Positions 1 to 12,135 of a stretch of 64,000 nucleotides of DNA are shown in pieces (the first letter of the stretch is position 1; the number at the start of each line of letters is the position of its first letter). This DNA is from Pholiota molesta (lineage: Eukaryota; Basidiomycota; Agaricomycetes; Agaricales; Strophariaceae), in assembly GCA_014925825.1 (NCBI GenBank), contig JACGCK010000184.1:1-64000 (forward strand), in the 5' to 3' direction. The translations under genes and the position numbers were made by a program. Under the pieces are notes generated by a model. That model did not search any database. It saw only the letters and a program-made list of their open reading frames with translations, and was not told the DNA's origin.

Positions 1-609
1 ATACCAAAACATTGCAAAATTCTTTGATTTCTTGAAAATGTCAGTAGATTCATGCATATCTATATACTGTTACTACTCCAAATATAGTGTAATATGCTTA
101 TTATGGCTACTAGACACCAATATCATTTAATATAGGCATTTATAAAAAAAGTTATTTATGAAAGGATATTCTAGACCACTTGAGGTGTTTAGATCATAGG
201 GATATCTATGAATCAAGTCATATATCAAAATGTGTGGGTAAGTCGCAACATATTTGAATCTGTAGGGTGCAGTTCTTATTTGCCTTGTCTATTTTTTGGA
301 TATGTTAACCAATACGTATGGTAGTATACTCAGTCCGAATATCACAATATTCTGAGAATAGTTGAATGTGCCAGATGTATATTTCCTGTTTTCTGCTAGA
401 TTTAATCATTCTGCTGATATAGCTGACACAATGCATTTGGAGAACAATTGTCAATTAATAGAGTTAGAGGCAACATGGTTAATATGCTAATGTGCCTTTG
501 AATTTACTTGTAGCTATAATATTGGTTGAGATATGAGTACATCAAGGAGAAAGTACCCCAATCCAATGTTCATGTGTGTAATCCTATAGGTCAGCATTTA
601 TATTGGTGC
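1..609 (-). repeat. Rep-D right-end fragment (inverted copy of 9560-10169)
   Basis: This stretch reads as the reverse complement of 9560-10169. It is cut by the window edge on the left and by hAT-like element 1a on the right. AT-rich, no credible coding frame. The first bases of the window match the bases around 10150-10169 in inverted order, so the duplicate may extend beyond the window. Confidence 0.8.
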
Positions 610-1514
610 TAGTGATCTGAGGTCCGGTTACAAGACTGGAAAAAGACCGGAAAAAAACCGGACCTTAACCAAAGTGGATTGAAAATAGATTGGACCAATC
701 AAGACCGCAACCGCGGTCCGGTCTGCAGTCTATCATAATTCTAAAGATCAAAAAGACCGACGAAAACCGGTTAGGACCGGTTTCAACTGGTCTCTTAACA
801 AGATTTTTCGTGACATTGTAGAGCACTAAAATACCTTTTAAATGATACCAAAATCATAATCTTAGCATGAGAAATAACAAAGATATTAATAGTTTGCGAT
901 AAAATCATTATTTTGGGCGCTTAAAAACGCGTTTGCCTGCGATTCAATCATTAAAGGTTCGCACCTTTTGAAAAGTTGCGCATAAATAGGCGACATGTAT
1001 ATCTACAAAACCTATTTTAAATTTTATTAATTGAACAAGATCTGATTATGCTATAGTAAGATCAATATTTTCTACTTGACTTCACTATTAACAATACGCT
1101 TTTGCCAATGTTTCATTGGTTAAAAAAGCTAGCCTTTCACAAACCAGGGTCAAAGTATAACATTAAAATACCTATCTAATAAGCCCTTATACATAATATT
1201 CCACCAGGAACTCATTGAGATATGGGCAAATGTGCATAGGCAGTCCAATTTCTACTATTCAAATAGTTTCTACAGGTAAAATCAATTTTAATTTGGCCCA
1301 TAGACCGGTCTACAACCAGTCCTCAACCAGTCTTTAATAGGACCAGTTGAGGACCGGTTTATGCGGTTTCTAAACTTCACAAGACCGACGTAGACCGGTT
1401 TACGTCGGTCTTGTGCGGTTTTTTGCAGTCTTTAAACCGTGGTTAACCGGTTGCAGTCTCGGTCCATGGCACTTAGGGCCAAAAGACCGGACCGGACTGG
1501 ACCTCAGATCACTA
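610..1514 (+). mobile_element. hAT-like non-autonomous element, family 1, copy 1a (905 bp)
   Basis: Terminal inverted repeats begin TAGTGATCTGAGGTCCGGT and end with the complement CCTCAGATCACTA. The subterminal regions are full of short ACCGGT/AAGACCGG motifs, as is usual for hAT elements. No transposase frame. The left flank is Rep-D sequence ending ATTGGTGC, the same target as copy 1b, but the right flank (GTCACTAT) is unrelated, so no duplication is visible. Rearrangement at the right terminus is inferred. Confidence 0.8.
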
Positions 1515-2857
1515 GTCACTATCTCCAAGCAAGCTCCACCTCTTAATGGCCCATGCAGTCTTCGCAGGCGCGCAAGTAGGACCGGCAGGTGTCACACCTG
1601 ACTCGACATAACTGACGGCATCACGAAAAACGCCTTTGCCCTAAAGCCAAGCCAGGTAAGCCAGGTATATGCCAGAGACGCCAAAGCATGCCAAAGCACT
1701 GCAGAGCATCCTAGTATGCTCTCAGAGCATCTTTAGTTTTACTTTCTATTCCAACCTAAATCAAGTTAAAATATGAAGTATATCAAAAGATAGATATTGC
1801 TCACCTGGGCCAAAAAGCGAAATCAGTGGCTACATAACCAGCAATAGATAGAATTGCAAATCTAACACAGTGGAGGTGATGTTCCCTTTGTATAAATATA
1901 ATTTACAAAAGAAATGGAGTGATTTGATAAAGAATTGGTAGAGAAATAAATGCCTACTTTTGAGGAGGTCCACAGGGATCTGCCACTGATGGCTACCCAA
2001 ATATGGTAATTCCGATCAATCCACCCTATTTTCTGCCACCACCCATTCCATTTCGCTCTCTTGCACCCCACATCTTGCCAGAAGACCTATATCATTAAAT
2101 TTAGAAAGATCAGGAGAGTAGGACCATGCAAAAATCGTACAAATTGATCCGGTTCCTGCTATGGTATATATGGAACAATCAAAATGCAAATACAAATGCA
2201 CTGGTTCACGGAATCATTTCAAATAAAATGCAGCAAAAAGGTATATGTAGGTAGTATTTTAGGGTATGTTTTGGTAGACAGAGCGTGAGAAATGCGGGCG
2301 CTAGAAGCGCGCGTTGTTAAATAAGCGCACGCAATTTCCCGCGCTAATACCTAACGCAAATACGTGATCAAGGGCGCATTTTGAAGCGCTTAATAACCCC
2401 TACGCAGTGTAATTTAGAGCATACAAATTGATCCACCGGTTATGGAGGAAAACCCGAATTACATTAGGCACCTATTTATTGCCCCAGTATTTCGCTTATA
2501 TCTCATTAACGGCTACAGATAAAATCACGAAACCTTTTGCATTGGGTTCGTATCAAAGATACGCATCTACTGATATAAAATGGTCCTATAATCGCCCAGG
2601 GGAAGCGCCCAAGCTGCAATATGCAGTACCAATAATAGTGGATTATTCTATTTTGGGATGTTCCCACACTCAAATAGGGTCCTATACCTAATAAGGCATC
2701 GCTATTTTGGGAAATCTTATCATATCATGTGCCTGATCAATCTGATCTGATGTGAATTCTAAATATAGAAGCCCAGTAAGCGCACAGGGCAGGGAATGAA
2801 ATAATCTATGGCAGATATCAGATGGCATACATGGCAGAAATGAAATACCCCATGATA
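1515..2857. other. AT-rich intergenic stretch without recognisable genes
   Basis: No reading frame here resembles a known protein, and the longest frames are short. It holds scattered GCGC-containing words around 2290-2410, similar in style to those inside Rep-D, but no clear copy of the repeats annotated elsewhere. Probably old decayed transposon sequence. Confidence 0.4.
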
Positions 2858-3077
2858 GATATGAGATTCCACCTATGGCAGCAATGAAATATTATATGCC
2901 AGATATGAGATTCCAGCTATGGTAGCAATGAAATACCCTATGGTAGATATGAGATTCTAGCTATGATAGCAATGAAATACCCCATGGTAGGTATGAGATC
3001 CTAGCCATGGTAGCAATGAAATACCATATAATAGATATGAGATTCCAGCTATGGCAGCAATGAAATGGTCTACAGAA
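2858..3077. repeat. 44-bp tandem repeat, five units
   Basis: Units start at 2858, 2902, 2946, 2990 and 3034, exactly 44 bp apart. Each begins with a GATATGAGATTCC-like word and contains GCAATGAAATA. Shorter degenerate GCAATGAAAT repeats continue on the right to about 3240. Confidence 0.85.
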
Positions 3078-3260
3078 GCAATGAAATCACACCTCTGAGG
3101 GCAATGAAATGATCTATGACATCAATGAAATAGTCTCTCTGATAGCAATGAAAGAATTCATGGCAGCAATGAAACATCACTGACAGGAATGAAAGAATTT
3201 ATGACAGATATGAGAACATTTGCCATGGCAGCAATGAGATATTCCCTGACCTTTTCTTTT
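3078..3260. repeat. Degenerate GCAATGAAA-motif repeat
   Basis: The core word of the neighbouring 44-bp array recurs at irregular spacing (for example AGCAATGAAATC, ATCAATGAAATA, GCAATGAAAG). It looks like a decayed extension of that array. Confidence 0.6.
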
Positions 3261-3339
3261 CATAACTCCCTTGGTAGGAAAAAAAAGGGTGTTCTGACCT
3301 TTGCCATGATTTTATGATAAGAATTGCAAGCACCACTCA

Positions 3340-3910
3340 CACCTGCATGACGACGCCGCTCACCACCCGCCACGTACCCTCCCGCGACGCCCACGACGCC
3401 TGCACATGACGACGATGACGACCACCCCGCCCACCCCGCCATGTTACCCTCCCGCGGCGCTTGCACGCGACGACACCGCCCACCACCCGCCACGTCACCC
3501 TCTCGTGATGCACCACTGCCCGTTCGCCTCGCATCCGCCGTGCCCCGCCGCTGTGGGGTTCCCGCCCCCGCCGTGCAGCTGGTCCGTGCGTTGCCACGTC
3601 ACCGCGACGAGGCGGCGTGCTCGAACCACGCCGCGGCGCGCATGCCTCTCTGCCGCAGCCAACGACGCGACGACGCGATGGAGACACGACGGCGCGACGG
3701 CGCAACGCGTGACAGCGCAACGACGCGACGGCAGGTGCAACGACGCGACGGCGGGTGCAACGACACGACGGCGGGTGCAACGACGCGACGGCGGGTGCAA
3801 CGACACGACGATGCGCGACGGTGCGACAGCGCGACGACGACGACGCGTGATGGTGCAGCAACGCCTGTGCAATGATGCGACGGCACAATGACGCGACGGC
3901 GCGTCAACGC
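3340..3910. repeat. GC-rich low-complexity block with 20-bp minisatellite
   Basis: A sharp GC-rich island in AT-rich surroundings. From 3721 to 3800 a 20-bp unit (CGACGCGACGGCGGGTGCAA and close variants) repeats four times head to tail. GACGCGACG words fill the rest. Several long open frames exist on both strands, but they encode Arg/Ala/Thr-rich low-complexity text and are products of composition rather than genes. Confidence 0.75.
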
Positions 3911-4309
3911 AGTGGGGGATGTATGAGGGTGGGCGGCGAATTATGACCTTAGTATAGATTACTTAGAATATTAAAGTAGTGTCCGTCCTCTGCCGTATAA
4001 TATATATATTATGTTTTATTATTACATTTGACCATTTATTCTAAGCAAAGCACCAAAGATTGAGGATGGGAAGGATGCTTCTGAGAGCAATCCAATAGGC
4101 TTCCAAAGAGTTTTCAGGGACTCCCAGAGAACTCCCAAAGACACCCAAAGACACCTGGGTAAATCATGTCGATGATCACGTAACTCTAGAGATCTTTCTG
4201 TCTCTGAGGTCTTTTAGTGCTCTTGGTGTCTCTAGATGTCTTTTAGAGACACCAGGATTTCTCTAGAGATATTGTCGTTTTTCGTGATGGGCCATTGTGA
4301 ACTGGCCCA
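3911..4309. other. Gap between GC-rich block and gypsy remnant
   Basis: No gene seen. There is a short hairpin at 4225-4253 (GGTGTCTCTA paired with TTTAGAGACACC) and repeated CAAAGACACC words near 4130-4165. It could be decayed 5' sequence of the adjoining gypsy element, but nothing proves this. Confidence 0.35.
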
Positions 4310-6672
4310 TTCCTGGTGACGCTTCCCACCTTGAAGGCTTCCTTGGACTGACGAGCTACTTTTGAGATCTCATAAAAGGATATGCGACTCTTGAAGGACC
4401 TCTTTGCAACTTGCTGAAGGCGGTCGACATTCCAGCTTGCACAAAGAAAGATGCTTACCAGTGAATCATGAAGGCCCACCAACTAGCTGAGAGATGGACA
4501 GAGGAACACACATGGACATTTATCCTGCTCAAAGCTAAGTTGATCTCTGAGCCTGTACTTTCCGCCCCTCAATACGACGGAACTCCCTTTATACTAACCA
4601 CAGACAGATGTGTCAATGCATTTGCAGGCGTCCTATCGCAGAAGGTCAAGACCACCCTTCTGGGAGGCAAAGAGGTCACACGCCTACATCCCATAGCCTT
4701 TGCATCGAAGCGCACATCTGAAGCTGAGTCTCGATACAAACCATTCCTGCTCGAGTTCGCAGCACTGAATTACGCCTTCGACAAATTCAGCGACATCATC
4801 TATGGGTATCCAGTCAAAGTTGAGACAGACTGCCAAGCACTACAGGATATCTTGATAAGCGACAATCTCTCGGCGACACATGCACGTTGGCGGGACGGTG
4901 TCCTAGCGCATAACATTGTTGATGTACGACACATTCCTGGATAACAAACATTGCCGACGGACTGAGCCGACAGTACAAAGGGACAGAAAAAACGCCAGGC
5001 AATGGCAGCGAATGGTCAGTCAACCCGGATTGGGAAGAGCGTGTGGGATTAGTGTTCGACATCAACCAGGTGGAAGTACAACCTACTGCAGAAACTACTG
5101 TAAGACAAACCACTTTTCCTGAATGTGATCGAAGCATTGGAAGGCCTAGCAAGCAATGCGTCAATCCGCGAAAAAGCAAGGGCCAAACACAGAGCATTGC
5201 AGTATATGATTGATGAGTAAAGCTATGGTTTGTGGGAGGCGGGACAGGGGGCCCGAGCACGACCACGCCGTGAATGCATCACACAGAAGGAGGCCATCAA
5301 GATGGCGATGGCCGAACATGAGCAAGGTGGACACTGGCACAGAGACGCTATCAAGATTGCCCTACTTGATAAGATCCACAGCCCAAAGCTCGACCAGTCC
5401 ATTATCAAAGCAATTACCGACTGCACTCGTTGCAAGAATTTCGGAGCCATGCAGCTACATGCTATGCTCCAGCTGATCACACGACACCACCCCTTCGAAC
5501 TTCTTGTAGGCAATTACTTATCCCTGCCAACAGGCAAAGGTGGCTTCCACACAGTTGGACTATACCTGGACACGTACTCACAGCACATATGGGGGTACAA
5601 GTTCAAGTCGGCTGGGAGCGTGAAGACAATGACCACATCACTCAACAACATCTTCCATACCTTTGCCCCAGCAGAAACTTTCATGTCAGATGGCGGCAGA
5701 CACTTCAAGAACAACAAGGTACTTGACACGTGCCGCGGATGGGGCACCAAGCACCACGTCGTCTCAGCATACTCTCCATGGGTCAATGGATTGGTTGAAG
5801 GAACAAACAAGCTTTTATTATATGACCTTGCTCGACTATGCGCACCGGATGTAGGGGAAGATGGTTGGAAAGCTACGGAGTGGGACATGCTACCACGCAC
5901 CTGGCCAGATTATTCGACCGAGCAATCAGGATCTTGAACTGGCGCATCCTGCCAGCCTTGAAATTCCTGCCGAAAGAACTGCTCCTCGGGCTCGTCATCA
6001 ACACAGCGACAACCCCACTGGAAGCGAGTGTGTCATTGTTACCCCCCGAAAGTGTGGACCAGCATATGGCGTACGCAGCGCAGCAGCGGCTGGATGGCTA
6101 CTCCGAGGCAGTACAACACACAATTTGAAGGAAAGCCACGTTTGATAGGAAGGTTGCAAAGTCAAGAGGAGGTGAGGTCATCTTTAGAAAAGGTCAGCTC
6201 GTCCAGGTTTATTGCAATGATCTCGCAAACACATTGAGTACTGACCGACGATGACCGTAAACTCCAACCTATGTGGTCCCAACCCCGCCACATTCATGAG
6301 CAAATTCTCAATTTATACATCCTTGAGACACTGGAAGGAGAGTGGCTGGGAGGCAAATTTAGCACCCGAAGACTTTGCAAGTTTGTGCCAAGGGCGGGAA
6401 CGGAGCTGGCGAAGGAGCAAGAAGAGGTTGAAGCCCACCTCGCCAAAGAAGACAGCCAAACAAGCAAAAAGATGGCCGAGGCGGCAATAGAAGGTGAAGG
6501 CAGCACTGGCTTAGACACAGAAGAGTCACACAGTCAGGCCCAAGGTGAGGACAATGAAGAGGATGACGGTGAAGAGGTAGACAAGGAGGCAGAACAGGAA
6601 GGGGGCATAGGTCAGAGGGTCGCAGACAGGCAACGAGGATGTCGCCAGAAAGGAGGGGGCCGGATGGAATAG
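4310..6672 (+). pseudogene. Ty3/gypsy pol remnant (RT end, RNase H, integrase)
   Basis: A decayed pol in several frames. From about 4310 it shows the RT connection region (SYF, a stop, then DLIKGYATLEGPL). The RNase H-like domain lies at 4468-4944 (FILTTDRCVNAFAGVLSQ, VETDCQALQDIL). Integrase at 5230-5937 has the zinc-binding H..H/C..C pattern (AEHEQGGHW, TDCTRCKNF), MSDGGRHF and NGLVEGTNK. In related basidiomycete integrases I recall Asp in the GDYLSLP motif; here it reads VGNYLSLP, so the first catalytic Asp may be lost. The C-terminal tail continues to 6672 with an acidic end (EDNEEDDGEE). In-frame TGA stops at 4363 and 4462 sit where Arg is usual. Frameshifts occur near 4940 and 5930. No LTR found. 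Non-functional. Confidence 0.85.
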
Positions 6673-6790
6673 TATGACCGACTGGATCAGGGTCAGTCAC
6701 CTGACCACGTAGATACCGCCCCGTATGTGCTTCCGAGGTAGACAGAACACACCACGCACACACCGACACACGAGCCTCGGCCACTCCAAT

Positions 6791-8654
6791 GATATAAAAA
6801 TATTGCATCCAGCGTCCTAACTGACAAGCACAGCCACTCCACCAAGCTGAGTTTGAAGACATTCCAGTTTTGGCAGGTGGTCTATGGTGGTCACTGGGGG
6901 TGGTGATGGTGATCACTGGAGGCTGTGCACTTGCTCACCATGCTCAACAGTGCCCAGCACTCCTCGTCGCTGTTGTCAGGGTCATCCCAAAGTGGAAATA
7001 CCAAAAATAACATTTTTCCACTATTGGTGGGATTGCAGCTGGGCAGCTGGTCCGCTCTGTTTGGGGCCCTTTAGGACTATATTATAGTGATAGATGCGGA
7101 TTTCGATTCTAAATACAACCGTGAAAATTTCATATTAATAGCTGCAGCGGTTGATGCACTAGATGTAAATTACTGATGGCATAAAATTAGCGCCCACAAA
7201 GAATATTGTTTTCCTCCGCAACCACGGGGCCGTTTTGCATGATTTTAAGTGGTATCTAGAGGTATTAAACGTGCGCTTCGAACGCGTTCACGCTCGTAAT
7301 TTTACGTCCCTTCCTTGCTCTGTAAAACGGCCCGCATAAAATTACGCTCGCACCGCTTTAGCGCCAGCCACACATTGAATATCTGCATGCATATTATATC
7401 ATAAAATAGGTTAATACTACACCATTTCAATGGTATTCTTTGCGTTTGTATTGAAACATTCTACACGACATTATTTATGAAATGGTTGTTTATATATAGC
7501 ATGGGAACCACACATTGCCTCAGTGAGTGCTTAGGTGGGTTGCCATCTTCTGAATAATGCATCGACTTTAGAGATCAGACCCCGGGAAGGTACTGAACCA
7601 GATGCTGGGCTGGCATGGATATTGGCTGGCTGGCAGGCATGATTCTATATTTAGTATGCGGGCCAAGCACATGTCTGTTGACTGCATGGCCGGTATATGC
7701 ACCTGGGTTGGCTCGCTCAATATTGGGCGCTTAGGCGCCATAATATACAGAAAGATTCAGAATTTTACACTGATTTCGAATCTAAAATTTTCATATTAAT
7801 AGCTGCACTCGTCAGGGCGCTAGAAGCGAATTACTGATGGCGCTTAAAATGCGCCCACAAAAGATGGCTTGTTTCTCATGAACCGGTGCTCCATTTTGCA
7901 TAATCTAAATTGGGGTGTATAGATATAAAAAGGAGCTTTCCAACGCGATACTGATCGTAATTCTCCATCCGTTGCCTGGCACATAAAATGGCCCGCACTA
8001 TTTTGCACTCCAACATTAATAGCATGCGCTACACATTGAATATGAATATGCTACTTCCCCATAAAATAGCTGGCTATGAGCTCTTTTGAATGCGTGTCTC
8101 TACACCGTTATTGAGTAACATCCCATAGCTCCAGAAAAAAATTGATCATGCATTAAATGACGCGGGGACCGCATACCGCGCCGGCACGTACTTCAACGTG
8201 TTGGAATCACCTGATTTTACTGTATTTAATGACGCCTTTATTACGGAATTTGGAGGCTGGCAAGGTAGTGAACCAGACATAGGGCTGGCATGAATATTGC
8301 CTTCCTGGATGGAATGGTACTATTTTTAGGCCTGCCATGCTCGGCATCACCCAATTTGGGGCGTAGAATAGAGGCACCCTCCCCCTCCCCCCCATATTAG
8401 AAATTTGATTCCTCCCTCAATTCTTATTCGATCCTTTTGTTCTTTTTTGTATTATTGTATATAAATTCGGTACTATATGCCTATGCCATTGATACATTAT
8501 TGTACTGCATGCAGCATGTGTTATCTTAATATTGCTCTTTTTTCAGTATTACATTGGGGCTTTTCACTGCATTTGGGATGCTTATTAGCATATATAAAGT
8601 GGTGAGTAGGTAGAGGTACATATCTAACACATTTTCTGGTAGCTTAGCACCAAT
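6791..8654 (+). repeat. Rep-D copy 1, left part
   Basis: Near-identical to 39556-41410 and to the reverse complement of 14599-16110 plus 11518-11839. It starts at ATATAAAAATATTGCATCCA, the common left boundary of all copies. Short frames are conserved between copies (for example 6884-7087 and 7602-7799), but only because the DNA is nearly identical. No transposase is seen, so Rep-D is an unclassified interspersed repeat. Confidence 0.75.
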
Positions 8655-9559
8655 TAGTGATCTGAGGTCCGGTCTGGTCTGGTCTTTTGGCCCTAAGTGC
8701 CATGGACCGAGACCGCAACCGGTTAACCACGGTTTAAAGACTGCAAAAAACCACACAAGACCGACGTAAACCGGTCTACGTCGGTCTTGTGAAGTTTAGA
8801 AACCACATAAACCGGTCCTCAACTGGTCCTATTAAAGACTGGTTGAGGACTGGTTGTAGACCGGTCTATGGGCCAAATTAAAATTGATTTTACCTGTAGA
8901 AACTATTTGAATAGTAGAAATTGGACTGCCTGTGCGCATTTGCCCATATCTCAATGAGTTCCTGGTGGAATATTATGTATAAGGGCTTGTTAGATAGGTA
9001 TTTTAATGTTATACTTTGACCCTGGTTTGTGAAAGGATAGCTTTTTTAACCAATGAAACATTGGCAAAAGCGTATTGTTAATAGTGAAGTCAAGTAGAAA
9101 ATATTGATCTTACTATAGCATAATCAGATCTTGTTCAATTAATAAAATTTAAAATAGGTTTTGTAGATATACATGTCGCCTATTTATGCGCAACTTTTCA
9201 AAAGGTGCGAACCTTTAATGATTGAATCGCAGGCAAACGCGTTTTTAAGCGCCCAAAATAATGATTTTATCGCAAACTATTAATATCTTTGTTATTTCTC
9301 ATGCTAAGATTATGATTTTGGTATCATTTAAAAGGTATTTTAGTGCTCTACAACATCACAAAAAATCTTGTTAAAAGACCAGTTGAAACCGGTCCTAACC
9401 GGTTTTCGTCGGTCTTTTTGATCTTTAGAATTATGATAGACCGTAGACCGGACCGCGGTTGCGGTCTTGATTGGTCCAATCTATTTTCGATCCACTTTGG
9501 TTAAGGTCCGGTTTTTTTCCGGTCTTTTTCCAGTCTTGTAACCGGACCTCAGATCACTA
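8655..9559 (-). mobile_element. hAT-like non-autonomous element, family 1, copy 1b with 8-bp TSD
   Basis: A 905 bp element with the family 1 termini, inverted relative to copy 1a. It is flanked by an exact 8-bp duplication, GCACCAAT, at 8647-8654 and 9560-9567. The uninterrupted Rep-D copy near 41405 carries a single GCACCAAT at this site, which proves the insertion. The 8-bp duplication and TAG-type ends fit the hAT superfamily. No transposase is encoded. Confidence 0.93.
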
Positions 9560-10169
9560 GCACCAATATAAATGCTGACCCATAGGATTACACACATGAA
9601 CATTGGATTGGGGTACTTTCTCCTTGATGTACTCATATCTCAACCAATACCATAGCTACAAGTAAATTCAAAGGCACATTAGCATATTAACCATGTTGCC
9701 TCTAACTCTATTAATTGACAATTGTTCTCCAAATGCATTGTGTCAGCTATATCAGCAGAATGATTAAATCTAGCAGAAAACAGGAAATATACATCTGGCA
9801 CATTCAACTATTCTCAGAATATTGTGATATTCGGACTGAGTATACTACCATACGTATTGGTTAACATATCCAAAAAATAGACAAGGCAAATAAGAACTGC
9901 ACCCTACAGATTCAAATATGTTGCGACTTACCCACACATTTTGATATATGACTTGATTCATAGATATCCCTATGATCTAAACACCTCAAGTGGTCTAGAA
10001 TATCCTTTCATAAATAACTTTTTTTTATAAATGCCTATATTAAATGATATTGGTGTCTAGTAGCCATAATAAGCATATTACACTATATTTGGAGTAGTAA
10101 CAGTATATAGATATGCATGAATCTACTGACATTTTCAAGAAATCAAAGAATTTTGCAATGTTTTGGTAT
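9560..10169 (+). repeat. Rep-D copy 1, right part
   Basis: Continues Rep-D after the hAT insertion. It follows the 41405 copy for about 90 bp (to TCTCAACCAATA) and then diverges into a different 3' segment shared only with 1-609 in inverted form. Rep-D therefore has at least two alternative right ends. Confidence 0.65.
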
Positions 10170-10183
10170 CTAGAGCTCACAAT

Positions 10184-10270
10184 ATAACTACATTCACAGG
10201 GCAATATTGTTCAGGGTTTATTGTATTTAATCATTCTGGTGTGATCACTGGAGTAATTGGTGTATGTCAG
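10184..10270 (-). repeat. Rep-D copy 2, first piece
   Basis: Reverse complement of the right end of the 39556-41651 copy (ATAACTACATTCACAGGGC). It is interrupted by the LINE at 10271 and resumes at 11348. Confidence 0.8.
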
Positions 10271-11334
10271 GCAACCGAAGGAAGCAAAGCAAACAAACGA
10301 ACAACAAAAGGCCTCCTCAAAAAGGACCTACTGGCCAGCAAGGCGGCAATATGTCAGGAACTCAAACAAAGACTCAAAGTCCTAACGGAGAAGACCTTCA
10401 GGAAAACCATGAGATACGAACAGATAGCGGCCATTGACTCAACCATGCCCTCATCCAAATACAGGAAGATCTGCAAGCAAATACCAAGGTGCAGTGCAAG
10501 TATACTAACTCAGCTCAGAACAGGACATGTACCACTCGCAGCATACCTGCATTGTTTCAAACTCAAAGACAGCCTGACGTGCCAGCAATGCAAGAGAGAC
10601 TCAGAGACACCTATCCATTTATTCAAATACTGCAGCGCATACTGAAACCAACGAAGACAGCTCAAATCCGACATCGGTCCTGATAGGGACATAGGCATGA
10701 ATCTGCTAGGCGACAAACACACCATACAGCACATACTGCGATACATAAAGAACATGAAGCGCTTTGAAGAATCACATGGCGACGTGGAGCTACCAGAGCA
10801 GGAGCATGAAGAACAACCCAATGAAGACGCAAATCCCATTGGAATAGCATGGGCATAGAACCACCAATGCACACCCCCAAGCCCACACCACCTCTCCCCC
10901 CTCTCTCCCTTTTCCTTTTCCTTTTCCTTTTCCTTTTCCTTTTCCTTTTCCTTTTCCTTTTCCTTTTCCTTTTCCTTTTCCTTTTCCTTTTCCTTTTCCT
11001 TTTCCTTTTCCTTTTCCTCTCTCTCTCTCTCTGTTTTCTCTTCCACTGTATATAATTCACACCCCAACACTGTACCATACCATTTTTCTCCTTCCCTTTC
11101 TTTTCTCTTCCCTTTTTCTCATACCTTAAAGCATATAATACCTTAAAACAACCCTAAACACAGCACGCCTGACATGCATGCAAGCCACTCCTTAGTGGCC
11201 CAAAAGCAGTTGTCGAGTTCGACACAATGTATATAGACATGGGCATTTTAGACAGTACATAGGTAGACATCCTACATAAGGCTAAGGCCTCAATGGACAG
11301 TGAATGGATTCCAAAAGAAAAAGAAAAAAAAATT
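10271..11334 (+). mobile_element. 5'-truncated LINE (non-LTR retrotransposon) with 13-bp TSD
   Basis: The target duplication TGGTGTATGTCAG (10258-10270) recurs as TGGTGTGTGTCAG (11335-11347), and the insert ends in an A-rich tail (11313-11332). The coding end at 10271-10858 gives the post-RT region with LRTGHVPLAAYLH and a CCHC-type finger (CQQCKRDSETPIHLFKYC), as in Tad-like fungal LINEs. An in-frame TGA at 10643-10645 splits the frame, which otherwise ends with TAG at 10856-10858. Only the last part of the element was copied, as is typical of abortive reverse transcription. Confidence 0.85.
10909..11032 (+). repeat. (CCTTTT)n hexamer and (CT)n tract in LINE 3' UTR
   Basis: About 18 head-to-tail CCTTTT units at 10909-11018, followed by a CT run to about 11032. 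It lies inside the LINE 3' region, between the stop codon and the A-rich tail. Confidence 0.9.
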
Positions 11335-11347
11335 TGGTGTGTGTCAG

Positions 11348-11839
11348 AATACTGTATAAGTCAATATTTAATATGCCTTGTTGCCGTTTTAATGCACGCT
11401 TGGGTCTGTCTGTAGTGACAATATTGGCTGAGATATGAGTATATCAAGGAGAAAGTACCCCAATCCATCTTTTATGTGTGTAACCCTGTAGGTCAGCATT
11501 TATATTGGTGCTAAATTACCAGAACATGTGCTGAACATGTGCCTCTAGCTACTCACTGCTTTATATATGCTAATAAGCATCCCAAATGCAGTGAAAAGCC
11601 CCAATGTAATATTGAAAATAGAGCGATATTAAGATAACACCTGCTGCATGCACTATAGTAATGTATCAGTGGCATAGGCATATAGTACCATATTTATATA
11701 GAATAATACAAAAAAGAACAAAAGGATTGAATAAGAATTGAGGGAGGAATCAAATTTCTAATATAGGGGGGAGGGGGAGGGTGCCACTATTCTATGCCCG
11801 AATTGGGTGATGCCAAGCACGGCAGGCCTAAAAATAGTA
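11348..11839 (-). repeat. Rep-D copy 2, second piece
   Basis: Reverse complement of about 41100-41590. The piece ends at AAAAATAGTA, where Rep-C is inserted. Rep-D resumes at 14599 with ACCATTCCATCC. Confidence 0.8.
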
Positions 11840-11850
11840 CTTGTGTTGCG

Positions 11851-11943
11851 GGCCATTGCTTCACATGACAATACGAGTCTTTACACAAATTAAACTTAAC
11901 AGTTTTGTATGTAAAGACTTGTATTGCCATGCAAAGCATAGCC
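11851..11943. repeat. Perfect-type hairpin at the Rep-C left end
   Basis: The left arm GGCCATTGCTTCACATGACA pairs with the right arm ending GCCATGCAAAGCATAGCC, and the internal TACGAGTCTTTACA pairs with TGTAAAGACTTGTA. The same hairpin, with better pairing, is at 36141-36233. Confidence 0.85.
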
Positions 11944-12135
11944 TATTAATACAATTACTAAAATATATAAATATTGCTTGACCTACTAATACAACCTAAA
12001 ATACATCAATTGTAACTATATTATTATTCTATTCAGATTTTACTTTCTGTATATACAATATGCCATATGCTTGCCATCTGAATCTTTAAGCCATTTGGTA
12101 TCTGATAGAAGATCAATAGTTTTTTCTTTCTTACA

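Noticed and set aside
3337..3907. Several long open frames on both strands (up to 183 codons)
   Set aside because: They overlap in opposite strands and encode Arg/Ala/Thr-rich low-complexity text created by the GACGCGACG repeat composition; no domain or start context.
6884..7087. 67-codon frame repeated in three Rep-D copies
   Set aside because: Conserved only because the repeat copies are nearly identical DNA; no protein-like constraint or partner exon.
10510..11078. Minus-strand frames of 138-186 codons with long Lys/Glu or Arg/Lys runs
   Set aside because: They are translations of the (CCTTTT)n tract and of the antisense of the LINE end.
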